Shown here piece after piece: positions 15,986-25,140 of a stretch of 64,000 nucleotides of DNA. The stretch covers positions 160,894,283-160,958,282 of the forward strand of contig OZ038381.1 of assembly GCA_964036045.1 (NCBI GenBank). Reading direction: 5' to 3'. Positions within the stretch are counted from its first letter, which is position 1. Each line of letters begins with the position of its first letter. The notes under the pieces were generated by a model that was not told the DNA's origin, made no database searches, and saw only the letters and a program-made list of their open reading frames with translations. This stretch comes from Eutreptiella sp. 'Long Island Sound 2002' (Eukaryota > Euglenozoa > Euglenophyceae > Eutreptiales > Eutreptiaceae). Both the position numbers and the translations under genes were made by a program.

Positions 15986-17262
15986 GGTGCCTGTTCCTCA
16001 TGCCCTGCATCGCTATTATGGCCCTCCTCCTACTCCTGGCCCCCACGCATACTGAGGGGCCGGTATATCTACTCCCCGTGAACCGGAGGGTCCGCAGACG
16101 ATGTACCCCGCCGTTACGGCACCGGCACGGTTACGCACGGGGCCCCAACCCCCATAGTTACCGTATATGGCGGCCAGGCCTACTCCTCCTCTATATCGTC
16201 TATTTCTTCCACACCCCGACCGCCCCAATCACGGCAGCGCCATGCCGCTACCATGCACCTGTCACGATCACCACGGTAACCAGCCCATATAACACGCGGT
16301 ATAACACCAACTGGGTCCTCCAATGCGGAGATGTGCACCCCAACCCCGGGCACCGTAGGATATATCAGCTCCGGCGGGGATGCCGGGATGTGCGGGGACC
16401 CCCCGTACCGTTGCTTGACATTGAGGAGTATGCTCAACACCTGGTGCTCAACACCAATCGACGGTATGACGGTCTAGACGACGCAACCACCGCGAAGGAC
16501 CACGACATGAAACTGGCCTCCTGGAACATACAAGGAGCACAGGGATCCGTCAGCCTACAACGATGGGCCAATACCCTCCACCTAATCAGCCAGTGCCGTA
16601 TCGACCTATGCGGCATCCAGGAGTATCACCCAGGTTTCCCTAAACTAGAGGCAGCCACAACAGCACTCAACAACGACTACAAGTGCTACGCTGCGCCTGG
16701 GACCGAACCACGGATAGCTTTCATTGTCCGCAACGCTGTGGTCCCCCACATACTCGAAACGTTATACTCACCCAACGGTTTGGCAGGGGCCATCAGGATA
16801 CAGCTCCCAAACAGCCCCCACCGCACCATTGCGTTTGTGTACTCCAAATTCAACCAACAGGACAAACAAGAGGTAGACCTATTTCTGCAGTCCCTGAGAC
16901 CATACGACATCATTATGGGGGACTACAACGATGACATTTGGTCACCCAACCCGACACGCCCGTGGCAGGAAGACCTGGCCAGCGGAGTGTTCCTGGACCC
17001 TTTGCACGCTAGCAGCCAACCCCCGGACCCCCGGCAATACTATACCCGCATCCCTAGGCATGGACGCCCACGTCGACTAGACGCCATCTTGATTAGGCAA
17101 CAAATACCAAACATACCCTGGACCTACTATGACACCATACAAATGCCCATATCGGATCATGCTTTGGTCCTGCTTGGGGTCCGATGGAGGATAGGGGTCC
17201 CCGACCCACCACGCAGAAAACCACAGCCCACAGTCGCGAAGTGGTATACAAAACAATTTTAA
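15982..17262 (+). CDS. Element 2 ORF2: hydrophobic leader, 2A-like motif, APE endonuclease
   Basis: No ATG at the frame start; the first ATG is at 16000. Residues 7-20 (MPCIAIMALLLLLA) and about 68-75 (LLLLYIVYFF) are hydrophobic and precede NTNWVLQCGDVHPNPGH (motif at 16330-16353). The endonuclease follows: KLASWNIQG, DLCGIQEYH, IIMGDYNDD, RRLDAIL and ISDHALVLLG, giving Asn, Glu, Asp/Asn and Asp-His catalytic residues. TAA at 17260-17262 interrupts the frame, which then continues to the RT without shift. Confidence 0.8.
   Translation: MRCLFLMPCIAIMALLLLLAPTHTEGPVYLLPVNRRVRRRCTPPLRHRHGYARGPNPHSYRIWRPGLLLLYIVYFFHTPTAPITAAPCRYHAPVTITTVTSPYNTRYNTNWVLQCGDVHPNPGHRRIYQLRRGCRDVRGPPVPLLDIEEYAQHLVLNTNRRYDGLDDATTAKDHDMKLASWNIQGAQGSVSLQRWANTLHLISQCRIDLCGIQEYHPGFPKLEAATTALNNDYKCYAAPGTEPRIAFIVRNAVVPHILETLYSPNGLAGAIRIQLPNSPHRTIAFVYSKFNQQDKQEVDLFLQSLRPYDIIMGDYNDDIWSPNPTRPWQEDLASGVFLDPLHASSQPPDPRQYYTRIPRHGRPRRLDAILIRQQIPNIPWTYYDTIQMPISDHALVLLGVRWRIGVPDPPRRKPQPTVAKWYTKQF
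16330..16353 (+). other. 2A-like motif 5, variant (DVHPNPGH)
   Basis: QCGDVHPNPGH sits between a hydrophobic leader and the endonuclease. CGDVxPNPGP at exactly this point is common in non-LTR ORF2 proteins. Here E is H and the final Pro is His, so skipping activity is doubtful. Confidence 0.6.
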
Positions 17263-18774
17263 CGGTTTACTAACACCATATCCACACTACCCATAACAAA
17301 CAACGACCCACCCCTACACACGGCACGACGGATCCTGTCTGCTATAGCGCACGCGGCGCGGCCACGACGACCCACGCGCGCAAAGACAGCGACCACCGCA
17401 AGCTTGTCGGAAACCACGGACCCCAAAACACGGTTACGAGAGTACGGGGAAATACAAGAGCAACACATACGGAGACAAATCGCCAAACTGCGCCGAGCGG
17501 CAGTGCACAAATCGGGCTATTTTTATAAAAAGGTCAAGAGATGGCGCACTGGACTCATAGCCCAGGACACACCGCAGCCCCCAATAGGAGGAACACAGTA
17601 CGTACTCAACCACTTTGCGGGCGACCCAACATACGACGAAGACACGTGCCGGCAACTCATACGGAAACATGTACGGCACCGCACGTGGAACACAACGACC
17701 CCCACATACGAGGAGTACTTGCGGTGCCTTCGGGCACCAAAGAACAAATCTGCCGGACCTGACGGTGTCCCCCCACACCTGCTCCGGCAGCTACCGGACC
17801 ACGTGCAGCGGCAACTATACCAGGCAATCGTTGCAGTCTGGAACGGACAGCACATCCCAGTGGCTTGGCTGCAGTCCAGGGTAGTGCTCATCTATAAAAA
17901 GAAGGATCCCCAGGACCCACGAAACTACCGGCCAATCTACGTATCCACGGCCATATATAGTATACTCACACGCCTCCTCCTAAAGCGTATATCGGGAGCC
18001 TTGACCCCGGGACTATTGGACATACAACACGGCGCCACACAGGGCCGAAACACCACAACGTTAGCCACGAAACTATTAAACGACCTGCACGTTGAGGACG
18101 GGTACGTGGCCCTACTTGATGTGGCCAAAGCTTTTCCTTCAGTCCCCCGACCCATGCTGACTGGGATCGTCAAGGAGGCAGGGGCACCAGAAAACATCAT
18201 ACGGATGTTAGGAGAAATATACCAGCATACACCGGCCGTACTAACCCTACACGGAAAGGACCTACCCATACGACCCACCAGGGGTGTGAAGGAGGGGTGC
18301 CCCCTCTCCCCAACACTATTTCTCCTTTACTACGACATACTATTACGTGAAACCATGGAACGATGCCCGGGAGCCCGACTTTACGTGTTTGTTGACGACA
18401 TAGCTGTGCGTGCGCCCACGAAGGAAGCATTGCTGCACACCCTGGATAACCTCCACGACGTGGCCCACACAATGGAGTTACGCTTCAACAAGGACAAAAC
18501 TGAAGTGTGCCACTGGGCAAAGGACTACGACCTAACGCCCATCACGTGGCGGCATCAGCTCCTCCCCGTGCGGCCACCTATAATGACTTACCTGGGGGCA
18601 TGTGCTTGCCCACCCCACACAAGAAGACACAGCATGGGACATGGTCACTACACAGCTACACCACGACGTAGCGGCATACAGGACCCTGCCGCTCAACGCC
18701 TACGAAAAGGTGGCTATCATCAACGCCGTCCTTATCCCCCGTTGGACGTACAGGGGACTGTTCCTCGGAAATAG
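17263..18774 (+). pseudogene. Element 2 ORF2: reverse transcriptase
   Basis: Open in the endonuclease frame from after TAA 17260. RT blocks in order: APKNKSAGPDGVPPHLL, VVLIYKKKDPQDPRNYRPI, IQHGATQGRNTTTL, YVALLDVAKAFPSV (motif A Asp), GVKEGCPLSPTLFLLYY, RLYVFVDDIAV (catalytic FVDD at 18388-18399) and FNKDKTEVCHW. After the five-G run at 18594-18598 the coherent frame moves by one into the RNase H ORF, and the last about 58 codons here are out of frame. FVDD replaces the usual FADD/YADD. Confidence 0.85.
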
Positions 18775-19921
18775 GACACGAATGGCGCACTGGGACGACA
18801 TACTACTGCAGTTCATCAGGGATACACCCGGGGTAGAACAACAAATGAACAAACACCGGCTGACTACCAACCTCAGGCACGGGGGACTTGGCCTACGCCA
18901 GCTGTGGTGGTCCTACATCACCCGGTGGGTCACAATTGGCCAACAGGAACTGCAGCGCACCGGCCCTACACAACAACTCACCGCAACCCAATATAAATAC
19001 ATAGACGCCGTCCGAGCCCTAGGGGGCACGGTGGGTCAGCGTATATCCCAACCCCGACAACACCGACCCTTGTCCGCGGGACTCTACGACTCGGAGAGCT
19101 CAGAGGAGGACCAGGAGACGCATGCAGGGAAGACACCGCCGGCTACCAACCGCTTAGACTACAGCTGGATGAACCCTCCAGAGGAGCCAACCCCTGAGGA
19201 AACCCATGAGGTTTGTCAGGCACTCCCCAACGAGCAAAAACTCCACGGGATCACCATACACTACAAAGGAGAACCCACCACCACCCGGTGGTACACAGAC
19301 GGGTCGAAACGACACGGACGAGCGGGAGGGGGCATCTACAACGGAACATACAGTGCGGCCTTCCGGGTGCACGGGCCACAAAAGGTTTATCGGGCCCAAA
19401 CAATCGCTTGCGCCTTAGCTTCAGAGCTGGCCAAGCCAGGAGACGACATCATACTAGACAACCAGAGTGTGGTGAAGGCCACACCTATAAAACGCAAAGG
19501 AGTGGTCAAGGACCAGGACTACCGCGACATAGGGTACCTCAACTCCACCACGAAACGACTGACGATCCGATGGACACCAGGGCACCGCAATCTAGAACAA
19601 GCCACCACGTATAAAGACTACCAGGACATACAGGGGAACAACCACTGTGACGTCCTCGCCAATATGGGCGACAACCTGCCCATGGATTCCCAACAACCAC
19701 AACCCCATGATGTTGTCATCACAGGACAGATCATGCCCACGCCTGCCAAGGCATGGATCATGCAAGTGCGTAGACAAAAACAAACACCAGACGTACACTG
19801 GGTGAGCTGGCTCCCCATGAAGCACTACAGACGGAACGCCCGGACACCCTGGCTGTGGGGGCAAGTGCGTTGGTGGGGAATGGGCGCCCCCTGGGAACGG
19901 ACACCCCGCCTCTGCTCCTAG
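18602..19921 (+). CDS. Element 2 ORF2: RT thumb/connection and RNase H
   Basis: 439 codons. The N-terminal third is the RT thumb/connection (EKVAIINAVLIPRWTYRGLF, TTNLRHGGLGLRQL). RNase H follows: RWYTDGSKRHGRAGGGIYNG, IACALASELA, DIILDNQSVV, TIRWTPGHRN and NNHCDVLANMG, with D, E, D and H/D positions present. TAG at 19919-19921 ends the frame inside what looks like a cysteine cluster (RLCS, stop, CGHQHG), and the same frame continues downstream. Confidence 0.8.
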   Translation: MLAHPTQEDTAWDMVTTQLHHDVAAYRTLPLNAYEKVAIINAVLIPRWTYRGLFLGNRTRMAHWDDILLQFIRDTPGVEQQMNKHRLTTNLRHGGLGLRQLWWSYITRWVTIGQQELQRTGPTQQLTATQYKYIDAVRALGGTVGQRISQPRQHRPLSAGLYDSESSEEDQETHAGKTPPATNRLDYSWMNPPEEPTPEETHEVCQALPNEQKLHGITIHYKGEPTTTRWYTDGSKRHGRAGGGIYNGTYSAAFRVHGPQKVYRAQTIACALASELAKPGDDIILDNQSVVKATPIKRKGVVKDQDYRDIGYLNSTTKRLTIRWTPGHRNLEQATTYKDYQDIQGNNHCDVLANMGDNLPMDSQQPQPHDVVITGQIMPTPAKAWIMQVRRQKQTPDVHWVSWLPMKHYRRNARTPWLWGQVRWWGMGAPWERTPRLCS

Positions 19922-19945
19922 TGTGGCCACCAACACGGAGCATCG

Positions 19946-20707
19946 GTGCAGTCAAAACTGGCTTACTGTCCTGCCTGGAGCGACTTCTGGGACCTGTGGC
20001 GCAAGAGCTGGACTGATTGGGCCCCATACACGCACCAATGGCTGCAAGCGGCCGACAACCAAGAACTATGGCTCTGTGTCAGGCTGCTCATACCACTATC
20101 CCTCGTCGACGCCATACCCACTGCGGAACGACACGAACTGCGAACGGAGGTGGGCCTGTTCCAGTTTCGCATGATACAGTCCGTCCAAACACTAAGACGG
20201 AAGTACGCCGACCCAACACCACAACAACCACCGTCGCCCCTGTGGCTCACCAAATACATGGCACAGGCACTTCCGCCGCGAGAAACGCCCCGAAACCTAC
20301 GGAACCAAGTTGGGGCGCCCACGTGGTGCGGCGCGAAACGCAAACGTAAGGCCGAGGTCGCAACGGCTGACCCAATCGATCCCGGCCAATGGTTACAAGA
20401 TGCACGCAACGCGGGCGATAGTGAGGCAGTGGCATGGTTCGTCGCACGAGCCACTAACACAGGGGCAGACGACCACATAAAGAAACGTCAGCGCCTCAAC
20501 GTTGACACACAGCGGTGGGAACAGTACAAGACGACCACAAACAGGCTGGCAAATGAACACGCACAGCAAGCACGGGACATATACCACAAAGCACACATGG
20601 AGGCGATGGCGAGACAACACCTGCACACCCTACACAAGGGCTACACCAACGCAGCCCCCGAAGCACAATGTAGACCGTTCCCATCAACAAAGTTGAGGGG
20701 CGGCTGA
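19946..20707 (+). CDS. Element 2 C-terminal domain after RNase H
   Basis: 253 codons in the RNase H frame, separated from it only by TAG 19919. It begins in a Cys/His-rich stretch (CGHQHG..SKLAYCPAWSDFWDLW) that may be a zinc knuckle. It continues as a helical basic region (AKRKRKAEVA, RWEQYKTTTNRLANEHAQQA) to a stop at 20705. This is the last part of element 2 with coding character. No family recognised. Confidence 0.5.
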   Translation: MQSKLAYCPAWSDFWDLWRKSWTDWAPYTHQWLQAADNQELWLCVRLLIPLSLVDAIPTAERHELRTEVGLFQFRMIQSVQTLRRKYADPTPQQPPSPLWLTKYMAQALPPRETPRNLRNQVGAPTWCGAKRKRKAEVATADPIDPGQWLQDARNAGDSEAVAWFVARATNTGADDHIKKRQRLNVDTQRWEQYKTTTNRLANEHAQQARDIYHKAHMEAMARQHLHTLHKGYTNAAPEAQCRPFPSTKLRGG

Positions 20708-20937
20708 GAGGGGCCAACCCTGTCGGGGGCGGGGTCAGGGCTGCCCATCACCCCATGAGGGGGGTCGGGAAGGGGTTCGGTGCGGACGGGGGGCTCACTT
20801 GAAATGAAGGGGGGGGCACATGAGGCACCACGGTACCATTGCATAGAAGTTGTGCTATAGGAGGTGCGGTGGGTGACGTCAGGGACGTGCACCTGGGGGG
20901 GGATGGTGGGATGGAAAGGGGCGATGCCCAAATCATC
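20708..20937. other. G-rich spacer, possible 3' UTR of element 2
   Basis: Many G runs of 6-8 bases and no coherent ORF. No poly-A tail or target-site duplication is visible. Confidence 0.35.
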
Positions 20938-21540
20938 CTACCACCGGGGGTTGGCAAGGTGCCAAGAAAAGGGGAAAAAAGAGTGGTGTGTTGGTGCACC
21001 TGAAGCAAGATCCTGCAGGCACACCATATCGCAGTGGGGGGGGGTGTGGACGAGGTTAGTGGTGGGGTACACCTGGACGTGGGCGTCCTTAGGCTTCCCC
21101 ACAGGGTTAGTCCTCATCGAGTTGAGGAGCTGGTCAACACTGGAGGGGAGACGGGTTAGATGGAGAAATTTGTGGGAGGGGAGTTGGCGGCGCAGTTCCC
21201 TCCACAGGGTTGTGGCCCATCCCCTCCCCCCGAGGTAGGAGTTGCGGGTGGGGCTGCGCATGTCGATGTGGATGACATCGGGGGAGGGGTCGAGGGAGGC
21301 TGCCCAGCCCACGATGTCATCCACCCCCGGTGCCGCCGACTCGTACGTGGCCTCCTCCAATTCATGTTTTTTTTTTATCAAAAAGGCCAGTTCATAAGTG
21401 CCAGGGGCCACAGTGGACCAAGTTCGAAGTAAGATACAGATTTCGGCGAAGCCAGGGTATGCATACGGGCTGCAGCTCGTGACTGTGCCCCCATGGTTTC
21501 CCATTGAGGTTGGTGTAGTCATGTCAGTGGTACTTCCCAC
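20938..21540 (-). CDS. Unidentified ORF, degenerate
   Basis: About 194 codons from the first in-frame ATG (near 21522). Conserved-looking segments are SPDVIHIDMRSPTRNSYLGG, LHLTRLPSSVDQLLNSM and LVHTPPHCDMVCLQD. The H-x-D of PPHCD recalls an iron-binding pair of 2-oxoglutarate oxygenases, but no distal histidine/arginine block follows before the stop, so I do not assign the family. It lies downstream of another minus ORF with which it may form one transposon-derived unit. Confidence 0.35.
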   Translation of the reverse strand: MGSTTDMTTPTSMGNHGGTVTSCSPYAYPGFAEICILLRTWSTVAPGTYELAFLIKKKHELEEATYESAAPGVDDIVGWAASLDPSPDVIHIDMRSPTRNSYLGGRGWATTLWRELRRQLPSHKFLHLTRLPSSVDQLLNSMRTNPVGKPKDAHVQVYPTTNLVHTPPHCDMVCLQDLASGAPTHHSFFPFSWHLANPRW

Positions 21541-22043
21541 TCATTTGGGTCCCAGTGCGTTTTGTGGCGTTTCGGTAGCGGTTGTAACGGGACTTCCCAC
21601 AAGGTGGGGTCCCAGTGCTCCCGCGGCCGCTTCCGTATCAGGTATATCGTCTGTCGGGCTGGTCGGGTTGTTTGCCAGTATTGTGTTGTCTTGTGTTTGC
21701 AGGCGTCTTGGTAGGACTGTGCCATGGCACTCAGGTGTGTCTGCTGCTGCCACATGTAGGTCGCTTGTTGATGGTGCAGGTCAAGTAGTTTGGCAGTGCC
21801 TGCGCTTAGCCTCCAGTATCGGTCGTTGACCATCGGTAGCAGTTTTGCGTCAGTGTACCACATCCTTGTGTCGTTTTTCGCTTGTTCGTACCATTGCCTA
21901 CGTATTTGGTATAGGTGTGCATGTGTGTTGTGCAGTCGTTGTGTTTGTCTCTGTTGGTCGACTAGTTTTATGACAAGCCTGTGGTAGTCTGTTTTAGCTG
22001 TCAGTGTTGTGGAGGCACGGGATTGTGAGGTGGGGTGGAACAA
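21519..22043 (-). CDS. Unidentified helical ORF with duplicated WDPxxWEVPL motif
   Basis: 174 codons, rich in Gln/His/Arg, probably helical (QRLHNTHAHLYQIRRQWYEQ). It ends with two repeats: REHWDPTLWEVPLQPLPKRH and KTHWDPNEWEVPLT. The PLPKRH..THWD string also occurs in element 2 (about 12350-12385), which suggests a distant family link. Short overlap with the next minus ORF. No function assigned. Confidence 0.4.
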   Translation of the reverse strand: MFHPTSQSRASTTLTAKTDYHRLVIKLVDQQRQTQRLHNTHAHLYQIRRQWYEQAKNDTRMWYTDAKLLPMVNDRYWRLSAGTAKLLDLHHQQATYMWQQQTHLSAMAQSYQDACKHKTTQYWQTTRPARQTIYLIRKRPREHWDPTLWEVPLQPLPKRHKTHWDPNEWEVPLT

Positions 22044-22098
22044 GGTGATGAAGGCGTGGGGCAGCGGCGACGAAAAAGTCGTCGCAAAAAATTTTTAG

Positions 22099-22680
22099 CA
22101 ACTTTTCAACGCCGCGCGGAGTGAGGAGCAGGCCAAGGATCCTGCGCTCCCCCGCCGTTGGCAAAGCAAGAGCACCTTGGGGTCGGGGGTGGGGAGGCCT
22201 CTCTTCAAGAAGTTCCACCCCCACCTCACCGAAAGTGTCCCTGGGGTTGGGGACCTCCACCCAATGACGCCGGGCAGCGTCATTGTGGCGAGTGTGGGGA
22301 GTGGGCCGCAGCTCCCCCACACTGACGTGGCCACCCACCCCGAGGTCCTCCCCCCCCACCACAGGGAGGTGGGGGGGTGCCACCTGAGTAGCTTCCTCTG
22401 CTTGTCAGAGGACTACCAGGTGGCGGTGCAGGCGGGAATGGCCCTGGGGGAGGGGGGGGAGGCGCGCTGGGACACCGTTGAGCTGCATCGGGGTGACATG
22501 CTGCTGATGGTGGCCACCAGCCGCCATCATGGGTTGCCTGCCCTCCCCGACTCCAAGGATGGGCTGCAGGGGGCTCTTTTTAACTTGTGGACCCCCGACG
22601 CCCGACACAAACACCACCAGGCCAACACCACACACTTGGACGCCACCCCCCCCAAGGAGGCCGTTGCTGGGACGTTGCTG
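22099..22680 (+). CDS. Possible 2-oxoglutarate/Fe(II) oxygenase-like ORF
   Basis: Open frame of about 190 codons after TAG near 22096, with no ATG at its start. SGPQLPHTDVATHPE supplies an H-x-D pair (His codon 22318). VELHRGDMLLMVATSRHHGLPAL supplies a strand and distal His about 70 residues later, and ALFNLWTPDARHK a following basic segment, in the order expected for the double-stranded beta-helix. A poly-G/C-rich surround and frame changes after 22680 make the 3' end unclear. 2OG oxygenases accompany some eukaryotic DNA transposons. The call is by motif order only. Confidence 0.4.
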
Positions 22681-23118
22681 GGGATTTGTCTAGCTGGGAC
22701 TGCCCCAACGTGGACCAGGTGTTGTGGGTGGGGAAGGGGGCGGTTGGGAGGGTGGGGTTGTGGGAGGGGGAGGCTGCCCAGGCCCTCTTCCCGACCCCCC
22801 CCAGACGGTCCCGGCAGGCCCCCCCACCTGCCCCTTCCACCCCATCTTCATCTCCCGGTCGGCCCCGGCCTCCGACCTCGCTGTCATCGAGGTCGGCGAG
22901 CAGTGCATGCTGTTCTTCGTGGGCAGCGTGCACCAGCTGGAGGTCTGCAAGGGGGACAATGTCGATGCGGGTCGGAGATCCACTTCGCCATGACCGGCAT
23001 TGGCCCCCCGGTTTGGCCGACAACGCTGTGGCACCTGGTGAACACGGTCCCAGCGTGGCGGTCGCCCAAGTGCGCGAAGACCGGGGCATAGAGCATCACC
23101 TGCCCATGCGAGTGCAAG
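22681..23118 (+). pseudogene. Downstream continuation in changing frames
   Basis: Protein-like stretches appear in three frames in turn: NVDQVLWVGKGAVGRVGLW, then DLAVIEVGEQCMLFFVGSVH (about 22870-22960), then AMTGIGPPVWPTTLWHLVNT (about 22990-23050). Long G/C runs between them are likely indel sites. No domain recognised. Confidence 0.35.
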
Positions 23119-23160
23119 GTGTGTTTGCTTGTGTGTTTGCTTTGTGTATTGGCAAATTGG

Positions 23161-23334
23161 ACGAAATTCACGTGAAATTCGTACGAAATTTGTACGAAAT
23201 TCGTACGAATTTCGCACGAATTTCACGTGAATAAATTTGTGTGAATATTTCGGAAATGTCAAATTCGTACGAAATTCGTACGAAATTCGTACGAATTTCG
23301 TACGAATTGCATACAAATTTCTGTGAATTTCGTC
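23161..23334. repeat. ATTCGTACGAAT palindromic array 1
   Basis: Alternating AAATTCGTACG and AATTTCGTACG units of 10-11 bp in two opposed blocks around a central AT-rich segment, flanked by ACGTGAAATTC/GAATTTCACGT. The whole can fold as a long hairpin. Three related arrays occur at 24884, 26991 and 31238. Confidence 0.85.
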
Positions 23335-23419
23335 TAATTTGCTCCTTTTGCTCTTGCATTGCCTCGTGTGCACTCCCCCTTTCTGAATTTGTGCCTTGCA
23401 CACCTCTGCACATCTGCAG

Positions 23420-24675
23420 GTCCCGTTCACCGCTTGGTCGCCGGATATTCGGCACCACACCAAGCGCAAGTAGAAGCCCCGGCCCCGATTGCCCGAGGAG
23501 CACGCCGAGCCCCCCAAAGGCCCCAGTGGCGACCAGCCCGCAGTCTCCGGTGGTGGACGGCCGCCGAGCGAGGCCGGCAGTGTGCGCAGTGAGCGCAGTG
23601 TGCGCTCTGGACGTTCGGGAGGCAGCGAGGCCAGCACCGCCACGGGGCATGTGGCGCGCGAGGTGGTGGTGCCCCAGCCGTCCCGCGACGAGTTGGGCGA
23701 CGCCCACAACGACCCCCCCCTGGACCGGGTCACCCTGGCCGCCAGGCAGCCGGATCCGGCCTGGACCCAGCAGGTGCCGCCCGGGCCCGACGGGCGGCAG
23801 CGGCATCTCAGTGCCGTGTGGGACATGGTGTTGGAGTCGCGGGGGGTGCAGGGCACCTTCCGCATCTCCTTCCCCTGCCCCATTGTGGTCCGGGGGGGGG
23901 CCAAACTGCCTCCGGGGCAGGAGCTGGTGGGCATGTTTGCCTACCGGCTTGTGAGTGGGCACTGGCGGGTGCAGACGGGGGTGGCGCGGACTGGGGAGGC
24001 GGGGACGGTGACGACGGCAGGGGTTTTTGGGCTGAATGTGCTCACGGGTTGGGAGCAGCAGAGGGCGGAGTGGGTGGACGTGGCATGGCTTGCCATGCGC
24101 GTCCATGTGGGGAGGCAGCGGAAGATGGGGGTGGTTGACGTCATTGACGTCGAGGAGGACGAACCCCCCACGCGCAAGCGGAAAGGGCGCCCCGAAGGGG
24201 ACACGGGCCCCACCCCCCCCCCAAAGCCCCGCGTACGGCCACCCCAGCGGAGCGGGCAGTGCGGGCGGAGCGGGCGGAGCCGGTGGGGGGGCGGGGGCAC
24301 AGGGGGGAAGTGCAGGAGTGGGTGGACCAGCAGCGGGCGGGGGCATGGGAGGCACGCGCGATCAGCGCGGAGGCCGCCGACCGCGACCTCGAGGCCCGTC
24401 TGTCCAGGGCCAAGGAGGACAGGCGGGACTGCGAGTCGCGGTTGGCGGACGTCATCAAGGAGCGTGACCGGCTGGCCACCAAGGTGAGGACTCTTGAGCG
24501 CGACGTGGCGACGTTGCGCAAGGCAAAGCCAGCGGCACAGCCAGCAGAGGCAGTGGAGAGGGCTGAGGGTGCCGAGGCCCCCCGGGGGACCGACATGTGG
24601 GGCACTCCCCCCCCACTGTGTCAAATTTTTTTGCAGCACTGTTTGTCATTATTTGGGGTACGCTATGCCCCCTGA
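23420..24675 (+). CDS. Unidentified ORF with C-terminal coiled coil
   Basis: The main frame (about 23489-24230) carries an acidic/Ser-rich start (SVRSERSVRSGRSGGSEAS), a compact middle (GMFAYRLVSGHWRVQTGVA, FGLNVLTGWEQQRAEWVDVA) and an acidic-basic linker (DVIDVEEDEPPTRKRKG). After C/G runs near 24220-24290 coherence moves to a second frame (24259-24675) with heptads (SRLADVIKERDRLATKVRTL), a coiled coil of about 60 residues. Neither frame has a clear ATG. It follows array 1, whose flanks could be intron ends. Function unknown. Confidence 0.4.
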
Positions 24676-24883
24676 CCTGTTTGCGATATTTTCTGCGGAA
24701 CAGTTTGTATTTTATTTGGGGTATGCTATGCCCCCTGACGTGTTACACTGCTGGCTGAGTGTCAGCCGGAATGACAACCACTGGACTGGGTGTGTGATAA
24801 CCCATGAGCACCATCCTGAGCTTGCTTTGTGAGGGTCAACGAGGGCAAAAGGATGAGGCTTCGGCAGAAATTCTGTGACACTC
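24676..24883. repeat. Near-duplicate segments GGGGTA(C/T)GCTATGCCCCCTGAC
   Basis: The string TTTGGGGTAYGCTATGCCCC plus CTGAC occurs at about 24652 and 24716, 64 bp apart. No gene is visible here. Confidence 0.5.
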
Positions 24884-25034
24884 ATGTGAAATTCGTGCGA
24901 ATTTCGTACGAATTTCGTGCGAATTTCACATTTTCAGAATATTCACACAATTCTATTCACGTGAAATTCGCACGAAATTCGCACGAAATTCGTACGAATT
25001 TCGTACGAATTTCGTGCGAATTTATGTGAATTTC
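24884..25034. repeat. ATTCGTACGAAT palindromic array 2
   Basis: Same unit structure as array 1, with GTGCGAA variants and a central TTTTCAGAATATTCACAC spacer. It ends 107 bp before the next transposase-like ORF. Confidence 0.85.
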
Positions 25035-25140
25035 TTCAAATTGCATGCGAATCATAGTAGAGAGAGTTGTCTGCGGGAGGGGGATGGTAGAAACCTTGCG
25101 ATGACTGCCTCCCCATTCAACAGGTCTTGTATCTCACACC

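Larger units (their letters stand above)
10697..20707 (+). mobile_element. Element 2: long non-LTR retrotransposon with serial 2A-like motifs
   Basis: Plus-strand order: tandem 5' monomers, a short ORF ending in a 2A-like motif, ORFs with a zinc-ribbon cluster, RING finger and further 2A-like motifs, two gag-like ORFs with a lysine-rich tail, APE endonuclease, RT (FVDD), RNase H and a C-terminal domain. It is longer than a typical two-ORF element, and its boundaries are estimates. Frame breaks coincide with homopolymers at 12226-12234, 14456-14462 and 18594-18598. In-frame stops lie at 15260, 17260 and 19919. The copy is therefore inactive as read, or the sequence carries homopolymer errors. 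Confidence 0.75.

Noticed and set aside
16000-16353. Signal-peptide-bearing host gene
   Set aside because: The hydrophobic leader is directly fused to an APE endonuclease and RT frame, so it belongs to the retroelement.
23168-24355. 395-codon minus-strand ORF and its 414-codon neighbour
   Set aside because: Pro/His/Arg-rich shadows of the plus-strand coding frames that read through the ATTCGTACG array.
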